Shown one piece after another: positions 17,967-27,492 of a stretch of 64,000 nucleotides of DNA. The notes below the pieces were generated by a model. The model saw only the letters and a list, made by a program, of their open reading frames with translations, made no database searches and had not been told where the DNA came from. The stretch's first letter is position 1. Each line of letters begins with the position of its first letter. Source of the stretch: an uncultured Bacillota bacterium (GTDB lineage Bacteria > Bacillota_I > Bacilli_A > RFN20 > CAG-826); the NCBI GenBank assembly GCA_937876465.1, contig CALEHV010000043.1:5102-69101 (forward strand). Reading direction: 5' to 3'. The position numbers and the translations under genes are program-made.

Positions 17967-20949
17967 AAGAAAAAAAATATCTTTTTCTGTTGCCATTTCA
18001 TTAATAAGTTTGGTGGCATCTTTTGTCTCAAGTTTTTTATTTACAAAATTTTTGTTATCTCAACCTCAAATTGGGGATGTTAACTTTGGTTTAAAGACAA
18101 CAGTTGATTCTTTTGTTTCTTTTGTTTCAATTTTTACATTTGGAATGTCATCAACTTTTATCAGATTTCATAAAAAATATGCTAACGAAGAAAAGACGGT
18201 TATTTCTTGTTTTAATATTGTTACTTCAATAATAGCTATATCTGCATTAGTTTTCGGTGTTGTACTTGTGGTGTTGACCTTAAACAACGTTATTTTGAAT
18301 CCTGCCGATGGTAAATACACTCAACAACAAGTTTATGATTTTCTTTTAATACTGATTGTCTCAATTTCGTATATTGCTCTATCAATTGTTCTTGGAAATA
18401 GTAAATGGTTTCTTGAATCTAAAAAATCTATCGTTTTTGTTCGAATTATTAATTTCTTAGTAATTATTTTATATCCTTTGATTTCAATTCCTGTTGTTCT
18501 TAGTGGCGGCAATATGGTTGCCGTTACAATAGTTTATTCATCGGTATATTTGTTGGGCTTTTTGTCTTATTTAATTTATCGTGTATTTATTTTAAAAAAT
18601 CACGACTTGTTTTTATACAAAAATGTTAAAAAAGAAATGTTAAAAGAGATTATAGTTTTCTCTTTCTTTGTTATTGTTTCAGTTGGAATGGAAACTTTAA
18701 ATCACTCTGCGGATAAATTGATTTTAACTATCTTTTTAGGAGCTGCTGAATTAACTACAATATATCAACTTAGTATGACTTTAAATCAGGTTTTGCTTTC
18801 TTTATGCAGCACAATTTATGCACCTTATCTTCCTTATTTAACAGAAGATATTGTCAACAACAAAACTGATGAAGTCCAAAAAACATACGATAAAGTTAGT
18901 AAAATTCTATTATTATTATCGTTTTTACTGCTTGTCGGTTTTGCTGCATGTGGTAAGGATTTTGTTTATCTTTGGGTAGGGGAAGGCAAAGAAATTGTTT
19001 ATTACTTTACTTGTATTATTTTTGCTGCTTGGCCTTTATATTCGATGGTTATGTTTTCTACATTAATTCATCGAGCGTCAAATAAACATGTAGTAAGTTC
19101 TCTAATGCATGTTGCTTCATTTTTATTACATATTATTTTTACTTTATCATTTGTCTCATTACTTGGAATTTGGGCATGTATAATTGGCACAGCTATTTCT
19201 ATGGTGAGTTTGGGTATTGGGTTTTTAATTTATAACAAAAAAGTTATTGGCTTAAAACAAAGGCAATTTTTAATTACCTTTTTTAAACTATTTTTTGCTT
19301 CTATTTTAACTATTGGTATATGTCTTCTTTTCAATTTCCTTATTGATAGCTATGTTCATATAGAAAGTAGAGTTATTTGCTTTGTATTAAAAGGAGCTTT
19401 CTCTGTTATCATATTTACCTTTTTACTGTCCATTTTTTTCCTAAAAAAAGTCAAACATTACTTTGGTTTAGCTTTTCATGATGAATATTCATTTTCTGTA
19501 ACGGGGAAGGCGTCAGTTTTTAGTAGGTTTAGATTTCGCATCATTTCCAAGAAAAACAAGATTAACAAATTATTTTCTATTATTTTTATTGCATATTTTT
19601 TAATAAATTTTTCTTCCTACTATTTAGGAGGAATACCTTTTGTTTCTAGTGTGATTAATACAACAATATATGCCTATTTATCCAAATTCATATCTTATTG
19701 TTTAATTATTTCGTATATTTCCATTTTTGTTATTGCAAATGAAAGACGAGTTAAAATTACCCAGTTGCTTCCTTATTTGATTTTAATATCTATCTCTTTA
19801 TTATCTTGTTTTGCCGTTCCAAAGACGATTTCTTTTATTGCAATTAATGATTATAACTTTAATGTTTATACTACATTTTCGGTTGGTATTGCTGATTTAG
19901 CAACCGGATTTCTTAATTTGTTAATTGATCTTTTTGTTATGTTTGCGTATGTGTTCATTTTTCGCGGGATAGTAACAAAACAAAATATATATCTTTTCCT
20001 TAGATTTATTGTTATATTCACTTTGTGTGAGTGCATATATTCATTAATTTTTCAATTTAATGATTACGCATATTTCTTCGCAAAAGCGACAGGAACAGGC
20101 TCTTTCCCAGGATATGAAACAAACTTATCTGCAACATTTTCGAGTAAAAATGGATTTGGTTTCCTTCTTTTTCAATGCACGATTGCATGTTATTTTCTTC
20201 TAATAAATGAAAAGAAAAAAAGATATATTCCTGCTTTAATAGTTAGCCAGTTAGTTACTTTTTTTACAATATGTAAAACAGCCTTAATCTCAGTTTTGCT
20301 TATTGACATAATTCTGTTGATATTTTATTTGGCAAGTATTTTCAAAAAAAAGAGAAAACAATTTGTTATTTGGATTGCTTCGATTGCTGCAGTTGCTTGC
20401 GTTATAGGTTTATTGTTTACTCCTTTATTTAGGAAAATTGAAATAATTGATATGATTGATAAGAAAATAATTGAATTATTCTTCTTGTCTGGTGATGCGA
20501 CAATCAAGTCAAGAGAAATGATTTGGTCTTATGCTTTTAGGATGATAAAGGGGCCTTTTATTGTTCTCGGCTATGGAAAAACTGTATCGCCTTATTTTTT
20601 GAATGTTAGTTCTAATTTTATTACTCATACATTTCACAATGGTTTGTTAGATATTTTATGTAGTTATGGCATTTTTGGTGTGTTTTTGTATTTTAATTCA
20701 ATTGTTAAGGTCTTTAAATTTGCTAAGCCTAAGAAAAAAGCAATTCTGTTGCAGTATGGAATCGTTATTGCGGTAATATTTGGGACATTAGCATATGGAC
20801 TAATGGAGAACGTTTTTCTATTTATGAGCAGTACTAGTATTGTATTGACTTCTAACTTAGTTTTATCAGTTAATACCGATGACGAGAACGAAGAAAAATA
20901 TTTATGCACATCTGGCATTAAGGAGACTTATTATGAACTTTACATCTAA
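17953..20949 (+). CDS. Fused polysaccharide flippase (Wzx-like) and polymerase/ligase (Wzy/WaaL-like)
   Basis: 998-residue integral membrane protein. Residues 1 to about 480 look like a Wzx/RfbX-type flippase with about 14 hydrophobic segments, starting after a short basic N-terminus. After a charged hinge (about 490-530) residues 540-975 form a second multi-span domain with features of the O-antigen polymerase/ligase family: SSKNGFGFLLFQ, TICKTALIS, IKSREMIWSYAF, and HTFHNGLLDILCSYGIFG near the end. One polypeptide would both flip lipid-linked repeat units and polymerise or ligate them. The frame is continuous with no internal ribosome site that I could find. Normally these are separate genes. 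Confidence 0.82.
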   Translation: MRLDKRKKISFSVAISLISLVASFVSSFLFTKFLLSQPQIGDVNFGLKTTVDSFVSFVSIFTFGMSSTFIRFHKKYANEEKTVISCFNIVTSIIAISALVFGVVLVVLTLNNVILNPADGKYTQQQVYDFLLILIVSISYIALSIVLGNSKWFLESKKSIVFVRIINFLVIILYPLISIPVVLSGGNMVAVTIVYSSVYLLGFLSYLIYRVFILKNHDLFLYKNVKKEMLKEIIVFSFFVIVSVGMETLNHSADKLILTIFLGAAELTTIYQLSMTLNQVLLSLCSTIYAPYLPYLTEDIVNNKTDEVQKTYDKVSKILLLLSFLLLVGFAACGKDFVYLWVGEGKEIVYYFTCIIFAAWPLYSMVMFSTLIHRASNKHVVSSLMHVASFLLHIIFTLSFVSLLGIWACIIGTAISMVSLGIGFLIYNKKVIGLKQRQFLITFFKLFFASILTIGICLLFNFLIDSYVHIESRVICFVLKGAFSVIIFTFLLSIFFLKKVKHYFGLAFHDEYSFSVTGKASVFSRFRFRIISKKNKINKLFSIIFIAYFLINFSSYYLGGIPFVSSVINTTIYAYLSKFISYCLIISYISIFVIANERRVKITQLLPYLILISISLLSCFAVPKTISFIAINDYNFNVYTTFSVGIADLATGFLNLLIDLFVMFAYVFIFRGIVTKQNIYLFLRFIVIFTLCECIYSLIFQFNDYAYFFAKATGTGSFPGYETNLSATFSSKNGFGFLLFQCTIACYFLLINEKKKRYIPALIVSQLVTFFTICKTALISVLLIDIILLIFYLASIFKKKRKQFVIWIASIAAVACVIGLLFTPLFRKIEIIDMIDKKIIELFFLSGDATIKSREMIWSYAFRMIKGPFIVLGYGKTVSPYFLNVSSNFITHTFHNGLLDILCSYGIFGVFLYFNSIVKVFKFAKPKKKAILLQYGIVIAVIFGTLAYGLMENVFLFMSSTSIVLTSNLVLSVNTDDENEEKYLCTSGIKETYYELYI

Positions 20950-21376
20950 GATTGCATTGCTGATGATGTTCATCGCATCTTTATCGTCTTGTTCATTAAA
21001 AACAGAAATAGTCGGTGAATTTTTGTTTGATACAAATTTTGTCTTAAAAAAAGAATTTGATTCCACTGGTTTAGAGAGATCCGATTTTTATTTTATTCAC
21101 GACTCTGTTGGAACTCAAATTTTCCTAAAAAATGATAGAACATGTCGGCTTACTATAAAGTATCAAAGCGAGGAAACAAAAATCATTAGTGGAAATTATA
21201 GGATTGTTGTAGGCGATGTTGGACATTCTGGGCATGGTTCTTTAAACTTTCCAAATTATACTGTTCCTGTTAATTTTAAAGAATCTTATTGGCTAATATT
21301 TGATATGCCACCGGAATTAAATCCAAGCGGCAAAACTGACATAAGAACTGTCCAGTTTCAAAGGTGGGGATCATGA
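20933..21376 (+). CDS. Small predicted lipoprotein of the glycan locus
   Basis: 147 aa. ATG 20933 follows AAGGAG and opens a signal peptide with lipobox L-S-S-C (Cys20). The mature part is beta-rich (Phe, Gly, Tyr) with no motif I recognise. It overlaps the flippase-polymerase 3' end by 17 nt and its stop overlaps the next start as ATGA, so it belongs to the operon. Function unknown. Confidence 0.7.
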   Translation: MNFTSKIALLMMFIASLSSCSLKTEIVGEFLFDTNFVLKKEFDSTGLERSDFYFIHDSVGTQIFLKNDRTCRLTIKYQSEETKIISGNYRIVVGDVGHSGHGSLNFPNYTVPVNFKESYWLIFDMPPELNPSGKTDIRTVQFQRWGS

Positions 21377-21756
21377 AAAAAATGTTTGATAAAAGATTTA
21401 GTTTTTATCTAGTTGTTGATTCTTTATTTGTCTCTTTAGTTTTTGTTTTTTACTGTTTTTATGAAAGCAACAAAAACTTAGGGTTGCAAATCGCTTTTTT
21501 TATTTTACTTCCAATAAGTGTCATTTTCCGTTATTTGTTTTTCATGCCAAAAGCTGGTGTTCTGAATATTAAAAATAGTACCTTATTCTTAAAAGATTCC
21601 ATTCTTTTAGTATTTTTTGCTTTTATATTTGGAATTTTATACAGTTTATTTAATTGGTTACATTTGTATGCCGAAATTGAAGTAAGTGCTAATATTGCAT
21701 TTACAATTTACTGTTTGATTATTGTTGTATCCAATTTTGTAACTATTAAAAAATAG
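21373..21756 (+). CDS. Small four-span membrane protein, unknown
   Basis: 127 aa from ATG 21373 after AAGGTGGGG; an in-frame GTG lies 9 nt upstream. About four hydrophobic segments are separated by short basic loops (about 10-30, 35-55, 72-95, 103-122). No family recognised. Translationally coupled to the preceding lipoprotein, so the two may work as a pair in glycan export. Confidence 0.62.
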   Translation: MKKMFDKRFSFYLVVDSLFVSLVFVFYCFYESNKNLGLQIAFFILLPISVIFRYLFFMPKAGVLNIKNSTLFLKDSILLVFFAFIFGILYSLFNWLHLYAEIEVSANIAFTIYCLIIVVSNFVTIKK

Positions 21757-21765
21757 TAAATTACT

Positions 21766-21771
21766 TATAAT
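21766..21771 (+). promoter_or_regulatory. -10 box abutting the start codon of the GT4 gene
   Basis: A perfect TATAAT ends 6 nt before the ATG at 21778 and no ribosome site is present. This predicts a start of transcription at the initiation codon (leaderless mRNA). The -35 region is poor. Confidence 0.45.
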
Positions 21772-21777
21772 TTATAT

Positions 21778-23040
21778 ATGGATAAAAAGATTCTGTTTAT
21801 ATCTACAACCGATTTAGCCGATACCGATAGCAATGGTAGAACCTTAAGAGATGTTTTTGGTTTTTTCGAAAAAAAGAACATTTTTTGCTTTTGTACACAT
21901 CGAAAGAATAAAGACTTAGATAAATTCAATGCATTTTGTGTGGATGAATCAAAATTGTATCGATTTGGTATTAATAATAAAACCATTCACAGAAACGTTA
22001 AAGATACCTGTGAGCCAGAAAAAAAATATAAAGGATTTAAAAATAAAAAAAATCCTTTGACATGCTTATTAAGAATCTTTTTATGGAACTTTTTCTGGTT
22101 TATTTGGAAAAACAAATTTAAAAAATGGGTATTATCAATTTCACCAGATTATATAGTGTACAATCCTGGCGATTTTCCTTTTATGCATAAATTAGCTACT
22201 TGGACGTCAAAAATTTTAAAAAAGAAGTTAATAGTCTACAATACTGAAGATTATTATTTTAAGACGTGGAATTATTTACACGATGATAGAGGATTTAAGT
22301 TTCTTTACCCGACATTTAGAAGAAAACTGAGAAAAAGTTTTGATAAAATGATTACCAAAACTTCTTTGTTTATTTGTAACATACCAGGTTTAACAGATTT
22401 ATATAGTTCCTCGTTTCCTAACTTAAAATGTTATACATGTTATCATAGTTCTAGTTTAAAATCTATTGATAAAGAAACAGTAAACCAACATTCTTTTAAA
22501 GACTTTTATTATGCTGGAGATTTAGGAAAAGGCAGAGACGAAACATTAATGACTTTTTCGAAAAAACTAAGTAATATTTTACCCGATTCGAAAATATATG
22601 TTAACGGAACTCTTGGAAGAAAATTTACAATAGATGATTTTAAAAATACGAATAATATAATCTTTAAAGGCTTTTGCTCATATCAAGAAGTTTCAAGTAA
22701 TTTGCTAAAGGATTATGTGCTATTAAATTTAGGTTTTTTAAACGAATATGATGCAAAAGATAAAAGATATGGATTTTCAACAAAACTTGGCGATTATATT
22801 TCTAGTGGAAATTTAATTATTCACTTTGGCCTTGAGTGCGAAGAGTCTAGAATATTGAATTTCAACAAGTTAGCTTTCGTTGCTGATAATGAAGAAAAAT
22901 TAGTTATGTGCTTAAAACAAATCAAAGAAGGAAGAAAAAATCCTTTTTATATAAATCAATTGAAATTTAAAAAATATTTTTTAGATAGAGAAACAAATAA
23001 CAAAACATTGGAAAGGATCATTTATGAAACCGACTTTTGA
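21778..23040 (+). CDS. Glycosyltransferase, GT4/GT-B-like
   Basis: 420 aa, cytoplasmic. The N-terminal half holds a Rossmann-like start (KILFISTTDLAD) and FTPDY-like segments (SPDYIVYNPGD); the C-terminal half holds YAGDLGKGRDE, GFCSYQEV and STKLGDYISSG, matching the acceptor and nucleotide-sugar halves of GT-B enzymes. Likely adds one sugar of the surface glycan repeat. Donor and acceptor are unknown. Its end overlaps the next gene by 17 nt. Confidence 0.75.
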   Translation: MDKKILFISTTDLADTDSNGRTLRDVFGFFEKKNIFCFCTHRKNKDLDKFNAFCVDESKLYRFGINNKTIHRNVKDTCEPEKKYKGFKNKKNPLTCLLRIFLWNFFWFIWKNKFKKWVLSISPDYIVYNPGDFPFMHKLATWTSKILKKKLIVYNTEDYYFKTWNYLHDDRGFKFLYPTFRRKLRKSFDKMITKTSLFICNIPGLTDLYSSSFPNLKCYTCYHSSSLKSIDKETVNQHSFKDFYYAGDLGKGRDETLMTFSKKLSNILPDSKIYVNGTLGRKFTIDDFKNTNNIIFKGFCSYQEVSSNLLKDYVLLNLGFLNEYDAKDKRYGFSTKLGDYISSGNLIIHFGLECEESRILNFNKLAFVADNEEKLVMCLKQIKEGRKNPFYINQLKFKKYFLDRETNNKTLERIIYETDF

Positions 23041-24883
23041 GTATTTAATTACAACAGTTAATAAGACGCTTGATGAAATTAAAAATTTAATAATCAAATC
23101 AAATGTCAAAGGAAGAATTCTAATTGGTAATCAACAATCTTTTGAAGAATCACAAACCGATTTTGAATTAAATGGTTCGTTTGTTAGTGTTTTCAATATG
23201 AGAAGTAAAGGCGTTTCAAAAAACAGAAATTTTTTATTAAATAAATCTATTGGTGACTTTGTCACCTTCTTAGATGATGATATGAGTTTTTTTGAAAATT
23301 CTCAGACTGTTGTTGAAAAAAATGTCTCTCAAAATTTAAAATTCAATGCTGTTAGATTTAACGTCAAAACAGACAATAGAAAACGTAAAATTAAGCAAAT
23401 TCGAAACAAGAAATCTCTCTCTTTTAAAGACTTAAGTTCTTATGGCGTGTGGGGTATTTTCTTTAAAAGAGATTATTTAATAAAAAACGACATTTATTTT
23501 AGAGAAGATGTTGGCCCTGGGACAGAGATAAACCATGGAGAAGATGGAGTTTTCTTAAAAACATTTTTAGATTTTTCAAAAATTTTACAAATACCGAAAT
23601 GTGCTTTTGTTGTTAGTCAAAACGAATCTACATGGCACGGACAAGAAAGAGATTTAGAAAAGGAATTAATTTCTCACGGATATGTTTATTCAATTCTTTT
23701 TGGAGAAAAAGCTTTTAAAAAATCTAAAATATTTTTATTAACACATCGTTGGTGCTATCCAAAAAGTGTTAAATTATGGGAACTTAGAAGATGGATGCGT
23801 TTAGGAATTTTAAAGGAAAGAAAAAGAAACTTAAAACTAGATGATGTTAAAGTTGTAGTTCTGGGCCCAATTGTTAATGATAAATTATCTGGTGGTGTTG
23901 GAGTTTTTGATGAAAGCTTATATCGTGGTTTTGAGTCTATTGGTATAAAATCACATATTATTTCTCTCGCAAAATCTAGTTCAGTAAATAATATTGTTGT
24001 CGGAGATGGACGTAATAAAGTTAAAAAAATTGGCCTTTATTTTAGGAAAATTGCTAAGGAAATTAAAAAAATAAAACCAGATATTGTGATTTCATCCACT
24101 CAATATAGTATGGGTATACAAACGTATAAGAAAATCTACCGTAATGCATTGTATATTCAAGTTTTGCATGGCGTTGCCTGGCCGTCGAACGGCAAATTTA
24201 AAGCATGGGCAGTGAACACTGTTGCAAAGTATTCTAGAAAAACTTTTGATTATTTATCTACTGTATCGTACTTATCATATGCGTTGAATCTTCAATACAA
24301 TGGTATTAAATGTGATAAGGTTATTCATAATGGCTGTAATATGCCATTAGTGAATGAATCAACTAAGGATATAGACTTTTTGTATGTTGGTCGTCTTTAT
24401 AAAGATAAACAGGTTGAAATGATTGCTGATGCTTTTGTTCAATTAGCAAAAAACAATAGCTCAATAAAGTGTGTAATTGCAGGCTATGGCGATTTAGAGA
24501 GTCTATTTGTCAATGGAAAATATAAAAATAGCTCAATTAATTATTTGGGTCGATTAACTCAAAAGGAAACTCAAGAACTTATGCTTAGAAGCAAATTTTT
24601 TATTTCAATGCATCCATTCGAAACTTTTGGAACAGTTTTTAATGAAGCAGCATTAAATGGATGCAACATAGTCACTCAATCAACTACTGGAGTCATTCCT
24701 CTATATATGAAGAAAAAATATTATCATAATGTTGATTCGGAAAATGCTGCCGAACTGTGTAAAGAATTATTAGATATTAAAAACAACTATTATCTTATTG
24801 AAGAAGACGAAAAGATTAGACTGAAAAAATATTTATCGTATGATAGAGTTGCAAAGGATTATTTGAGCTTCCTAAAAAAATAA
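23024..24883 (+). CDS. Bifunctional glycosyltransferase: GT2-like and GT4-like fusion
   Basis: 619 aa with two glycosyltransferase halves. Residues 1 to about 265 resemble a GT-A enzyme: GVSKNRNFLL followed by DFVTFLDDDMSFF with the metal-binding Asp cluster, and the acidic HGEDGVF motif. Residues 285-619 are GT-B/GT4: VLGPIVNDKLSGGVGVF, LYVGRLYKDKQVEM-type segment (FLYVGRLYKDKQ), IAGYGDL and HPFETFGTVFNEA with the two catalytic-region Glu residues. One protein may therefore add two successive sugars. Start overlaps the upstream gene; GGAAAGGA lies before it. Confidence 0.83.
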   Translation: MKPTFEYLITTVNKTLDEIKNLIIKSNVKGRILIGNQQSFEESQTDFELNGSFVSVFNMRSKGVSKNRNFLLNKSIGDFVTFLDDDMSFFENSQTVVEKNVSQNLKFNAVRFNVKTDNRKRKIKQIRNKKSLSFKDLSSYGVWGIFFKRDYLIKNDIYFREDVGPGTEINHGEDGVFLKTFLDFSKILQIPKCAFVVSQNESTWHGQERDLEKELISHGYVYSILFGEKAFKKSKIFLLTHRWCYPKSVKLWELRRWMRLGILKERKRNLKLDDVKVVVLGPIVNDKLSGGVGVFDESLYRGFESIGIKSHIISLAKSSSVNNIVVGDGRNKVKKIGLYFRKIAKEIKKIKPDIVISSTQYSMGIQTYKKIYRNALYIQVLHGVAWPSNGKFKAWAVNTVAKYSRKTFDYLSTVSYLSYALNLQYNGIKCDKVIHNGCNMPLVNESTKDIDFLYVGRLYKDKQVEMIADAFVQLAKNNSSIKCVIAGYGDLESLFVNGKYKNSSINYLGRLTQKETQELMLRSKFFISMHPFETFGTVFNEAALNGCNIVTQSTTGVIPLYMKKKYYHNVDSENAAELCKELLDIKNNYYLIEEDEKIRLKKYLSYDRVAKDYLSFLKK

Positions 24884-24892
24884 AGCAAAGCA

Positions 24893-25639
24893 ATGATTAC
24901 TGTATCAATAATAACACCTATATATAATTCATCATCATTTGTTGGTGAAACATTTAAGAGCGTTTTAAATCAAACATTTCAAGATTGGGAATGGATTATT
25001 GTTGATGACTGTTCAACAGATAATTCTTTTGGAATTGTTTCCGATTATGCAAAACAAGATTCTAGAATTAAAGTTTTTAGGTTAGAGAAAAATAGTGGAA
25101 CAGCTGTAGCTAGAAACACTGGTTTAAAACATGCTTCTGGACGTTATATAACATTTTTAGATTCAGATGATTTATTAGATCCAGATTATTTAGAAAAGCA
25201 ACTAAACTTTATCAAAGATAATGGACCTTTAATTTCTGCTGGATATAGAAGAAAAACAGATAAGACTTGTACAGATTTTTATGTACCTGATGTGGTGGAC
25301 TATAAATTAGATTTAAAAGGGAATCCTATATCTTGTTTATCTACTATGTACGATAGAAGCGTTATAGGAGATGTATATTTTCCTGAAGATATAGAAAAAC
25401 CTGAGGATTATGTATTTTGGCTCAATATTCTAAAAAGAGGTTTTGTCTGTAAAGGCAATCATGAAATATTAGCTACATATATTATTCATTCAGGAAGTAA
25501 ATCTTCTAATAAATTTAAATTAATTAAATGTATGCATAGAGTTTATCATAAGACTCAAGGAATTAACTGGTTTAAGAGTTGGTACTATGTCTTGAGATGG
25601 GCTTTGTATGGAAAGAAGAAATATAAAAATGTTAGATAA
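24893..25639 (+). CDS. Glycosyltransferase family 2
   Basis: 248 aa, GT-A fold. Classic N-terminus VSIITPIYNSSSFV, WIIVDDCSTDNS (nucleotide-binding Asp) and ITFLDSDDLLDP (metal DxD). PEDYVFWLNIL holds the likely catalytic-base acidic pair. Typical length for a small WfaP/EpsE-type transferase. The end overlaps the AbiH start by 11 nt. Last intact glycan enzyme of the locus. Confidence 0.9.
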   Translation: MITVSIITPIYNSSSFVGETFKSVLNQTFQDWEWIIVDDCSTDNSFGIVSDYAKQDSRIKVFRLEKNSGTAVARNTGLKHASGRYITFLDSDDLLDPDYLEKQLNFIKDNGPLISAGYRRKTDKTCTDFYVPDVVDYKLDLKGNPISCLSTMYDRSVIGDVYFPEDIEKPEDYVFWLNILKRGFVCKGNHEILATYIIHSGSKSSNKFKLIKCMHRVYHKTQGINWFKSWYYVLRWALYGKKKYKNVR

Positions 25640-26780
25640 CATTCAAGGAAGCATTTACAAGTATATTGTTCAAAAAAGTAACAAAAAAACGTTACTTGTG
25701 CTAGGTAATGGTTTCGATTTGAATTGTGGTTTAAATAGTAGTTTTTACAATTATTTTGAGAAATGGGTAAAAGAAAATGCTGGTATTTTCAATTTGGGCC
25801 CTAAATCTGATTCCAATATTTGGAATTGCTTGCTATACTTCGCCTTTTGGGATGATAAAAGATTTTGCAAAACGGATGATGTTGTAAAAAGTGAAAACAA
25901 AAGCAATCCGTTTTGGATGGATATTGAATCTTTCATTAAAAAGGTTGTCACCGAAGATATCGATAATAAAAAGATTCGTTTTTTTCATAACCGTAAATAC
26001 ACTGATGTTATTCTCGATGCCTTTGAACATAGAACTGATAATATGTATTTTTGCAATGCTGAACAATTCGTTTTTTTAAAAAAATTATTTTGTAAACGCT
26101 TTTCGTGGGACCAAGAAGATTTCGATATATATAAATTTTTATATAATGAGTTATGTGCTTTTGAGTCTGATTTTAAAAATTACATATCTGAGCAAGTTAA
26201 AACAAACAAATCTTATTGCACCAAATCTTTAAATTTGATTAAAAAATTTGAGTTAGTTAATAATTGTGCTTACTTATTTAGTTTCAATTATACTAATCCA
26301 TTTCAAAAGAATGATCTTTTCAAAATCGAAAACATTAATTATGTTCATGGTTCGATTAAAGATAATGACATTATTATAGGATTTGATTCTAGCGACTTGC
26401 AAAACAACAAAGATCACTCTATTTATTTAAGCAAGGCGTGGCAAAAAAGTAAAAATGAGCTCACTAATGAACCTCTTCCTAAACAAAACGAAATTGAAGA
26501 AATTAAATTTTATGGCCATTCATTAGGACCTCAAGATTATTCTTATTTTCATTGTTTATTTGATATTTTTGATTTGTATAACGGAAAAATTCGATTGATT
26601 TTTCTTTATTCAGATTACGAAGCGACAAAAGAAAAAAATGAAATTAATGAGATTAATTACGTTTCTTCTATTTATAGCCTTCTTGACGATTATTCTCAAA
26701 GATGTGGGAAAGAAGGAGAACATAGAACCTTGATAAGTAGATTGCAAATTGAAAATCGCCTTATCATTAAGAAAATCTAA
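25629..26780 (+). CDS. abiH: AbiH-family abortive infection protein
   Basis: 383 aa from ATG 25629, which sits 9 nt after GGAAAGAAG; an ATG 21 nt earlier is in the same frame. The family landmark is near the N-terminus: LLVLGNGFDLNCGLNSSF. The C-terminal half has FSFNYTNPF, YVHGS, IIGFDSSD and FYGHSLGPQDYSYF, the AbiH core. AbiH confers phage resistance in lactococci by an unresolved mechanism. It overlaps the upstream glycosyltransferase by 11 nt, so it may be expressed with the glycan operon. A broken glycosyltransferase follows directly, which marks this as an insertion into the glycan locus. Confidence 0.88.
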   Translation: MLDNIQGSIYKYIVQKSNKKTLLVLGNGFDLNCGLNSSFYNYFEKWVKENAGIFNLGPKSDSNIWNCLLYFAFWDDKRFCKTDDVVKSENKSNPFWMDIESFIKKVVTEDIDNKKIRFFHNRKYTDVILDAFEHRTDNMYFCNAEQFVFLKKLFCKRFSWDQEDFDIYKFLYNELCAFESDFKNYISEQVKTNKSYCTKSLNLIKKFELVNNCAYLFSFNYTNPFQKNDLFKIENINYVHGSIKDNDIIIGFDSSDLQNNKDHSIYLSKAWQKSKNELTNEPLPKQNEIEEIKFYGHSLGPQDYSYFHCLFDIFDLYNGKIRLIFLYSDYEATKEKNEINEINYVSSIYSLLDDYSQRCGKEGEHRTLISRLQIENRLIIKKI

Positions 26781-26814
26781 TTTTCAAAAATTGTGAGTTT
26801 AGGTAAAACTTAGA

Positions 26815-27341
26815 AGGCATAAAATTATAAAATACATTATTAAAGCCGCTTCTTTACTAAAAGATGATAACAGATTTAAATTTCATATTGTTGGTAGTGG
26901 AAGCGAATTTGATAATGTTAAAAAACTTGCTGAAGAATTAAATGCAAGTAATGTTATATTCTATGGCCAAAAGCCTTTATCTGAAATGCCAAGATGTACG
27001 CTTTAGCAGATGCTATGTTAGTAACTTTAGAAGATAAATCTTATGCAAACATGACTATACCTGGAAAAGTACAATCATACATGGCAGTAGGCAAACCAAT
27101 CATTGCGTCTATTAATGGAAGTACAGCAAACTTTATTAAAGAAAATAATATAGGTTATGTTTGCGAATCTGGAGATTACAATCAATTAGCAGAATTATTT
27201 AAAAGTTTAGATGTAAACAATTTAAAAGAACTTGGCTTTATTTCAAAGGAAAAATATTTTGAGAAATATAGTAAAGATTCTTTTATATCTTCGTTGTTGA
27301 GTCGCGTTGAAACTGTCGTTGCTTTATCACTTAAAAAGTAA
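26815..27341 (+). pseudogene. GT4 glycosyltransferase remnant (5'-truncated, frameshifted)
   Basis: Only the C-terminal donor-binding half remains. The frame from 26821 reads IIKAASLLKDD, FHIVGSGSEFD and FYGQKPLSEMP, then hits a stop at 27004. The rest continues in another frame from 26994 as YALADAMLVTLEDKS and GKPIIASINGSTANFI. Adding one A near 26991 would restore the frame. The acceptor-binding half is gone, replaced by the abiH region. WbuB-like transferase by motif. Confidence 0.85.
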
Positions 27342-27421
27342 CATTGATGATATATTCGCGATATATCCACGTATATTTAAATTATTGAAAATAGTAGAAT
27401 TTATAGAGATTTGATAAAAAG

Positions 27422-27462
27422 CAACAGTCAACATTAGTTTAATAACTGTTAATGCGCTGTTG
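27422..27462 (+). repeat. Nested inverted repeats upstream of the AAA_13 ATPase
   Basis: CAACAG (27422) faces CTGTTG (27457-27462), and the overlapping AACAGT (27423) faces ACTGTT (27445-27450). The repeats lie 30 nt before the GGAGG ribosome site of the next gene, where an operator could sit. No binding protein is known. Confidence 0.35.
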
Positions 27463-27492
27463 GGAACATATTAAAAAAGGAGGCTAATAAAC

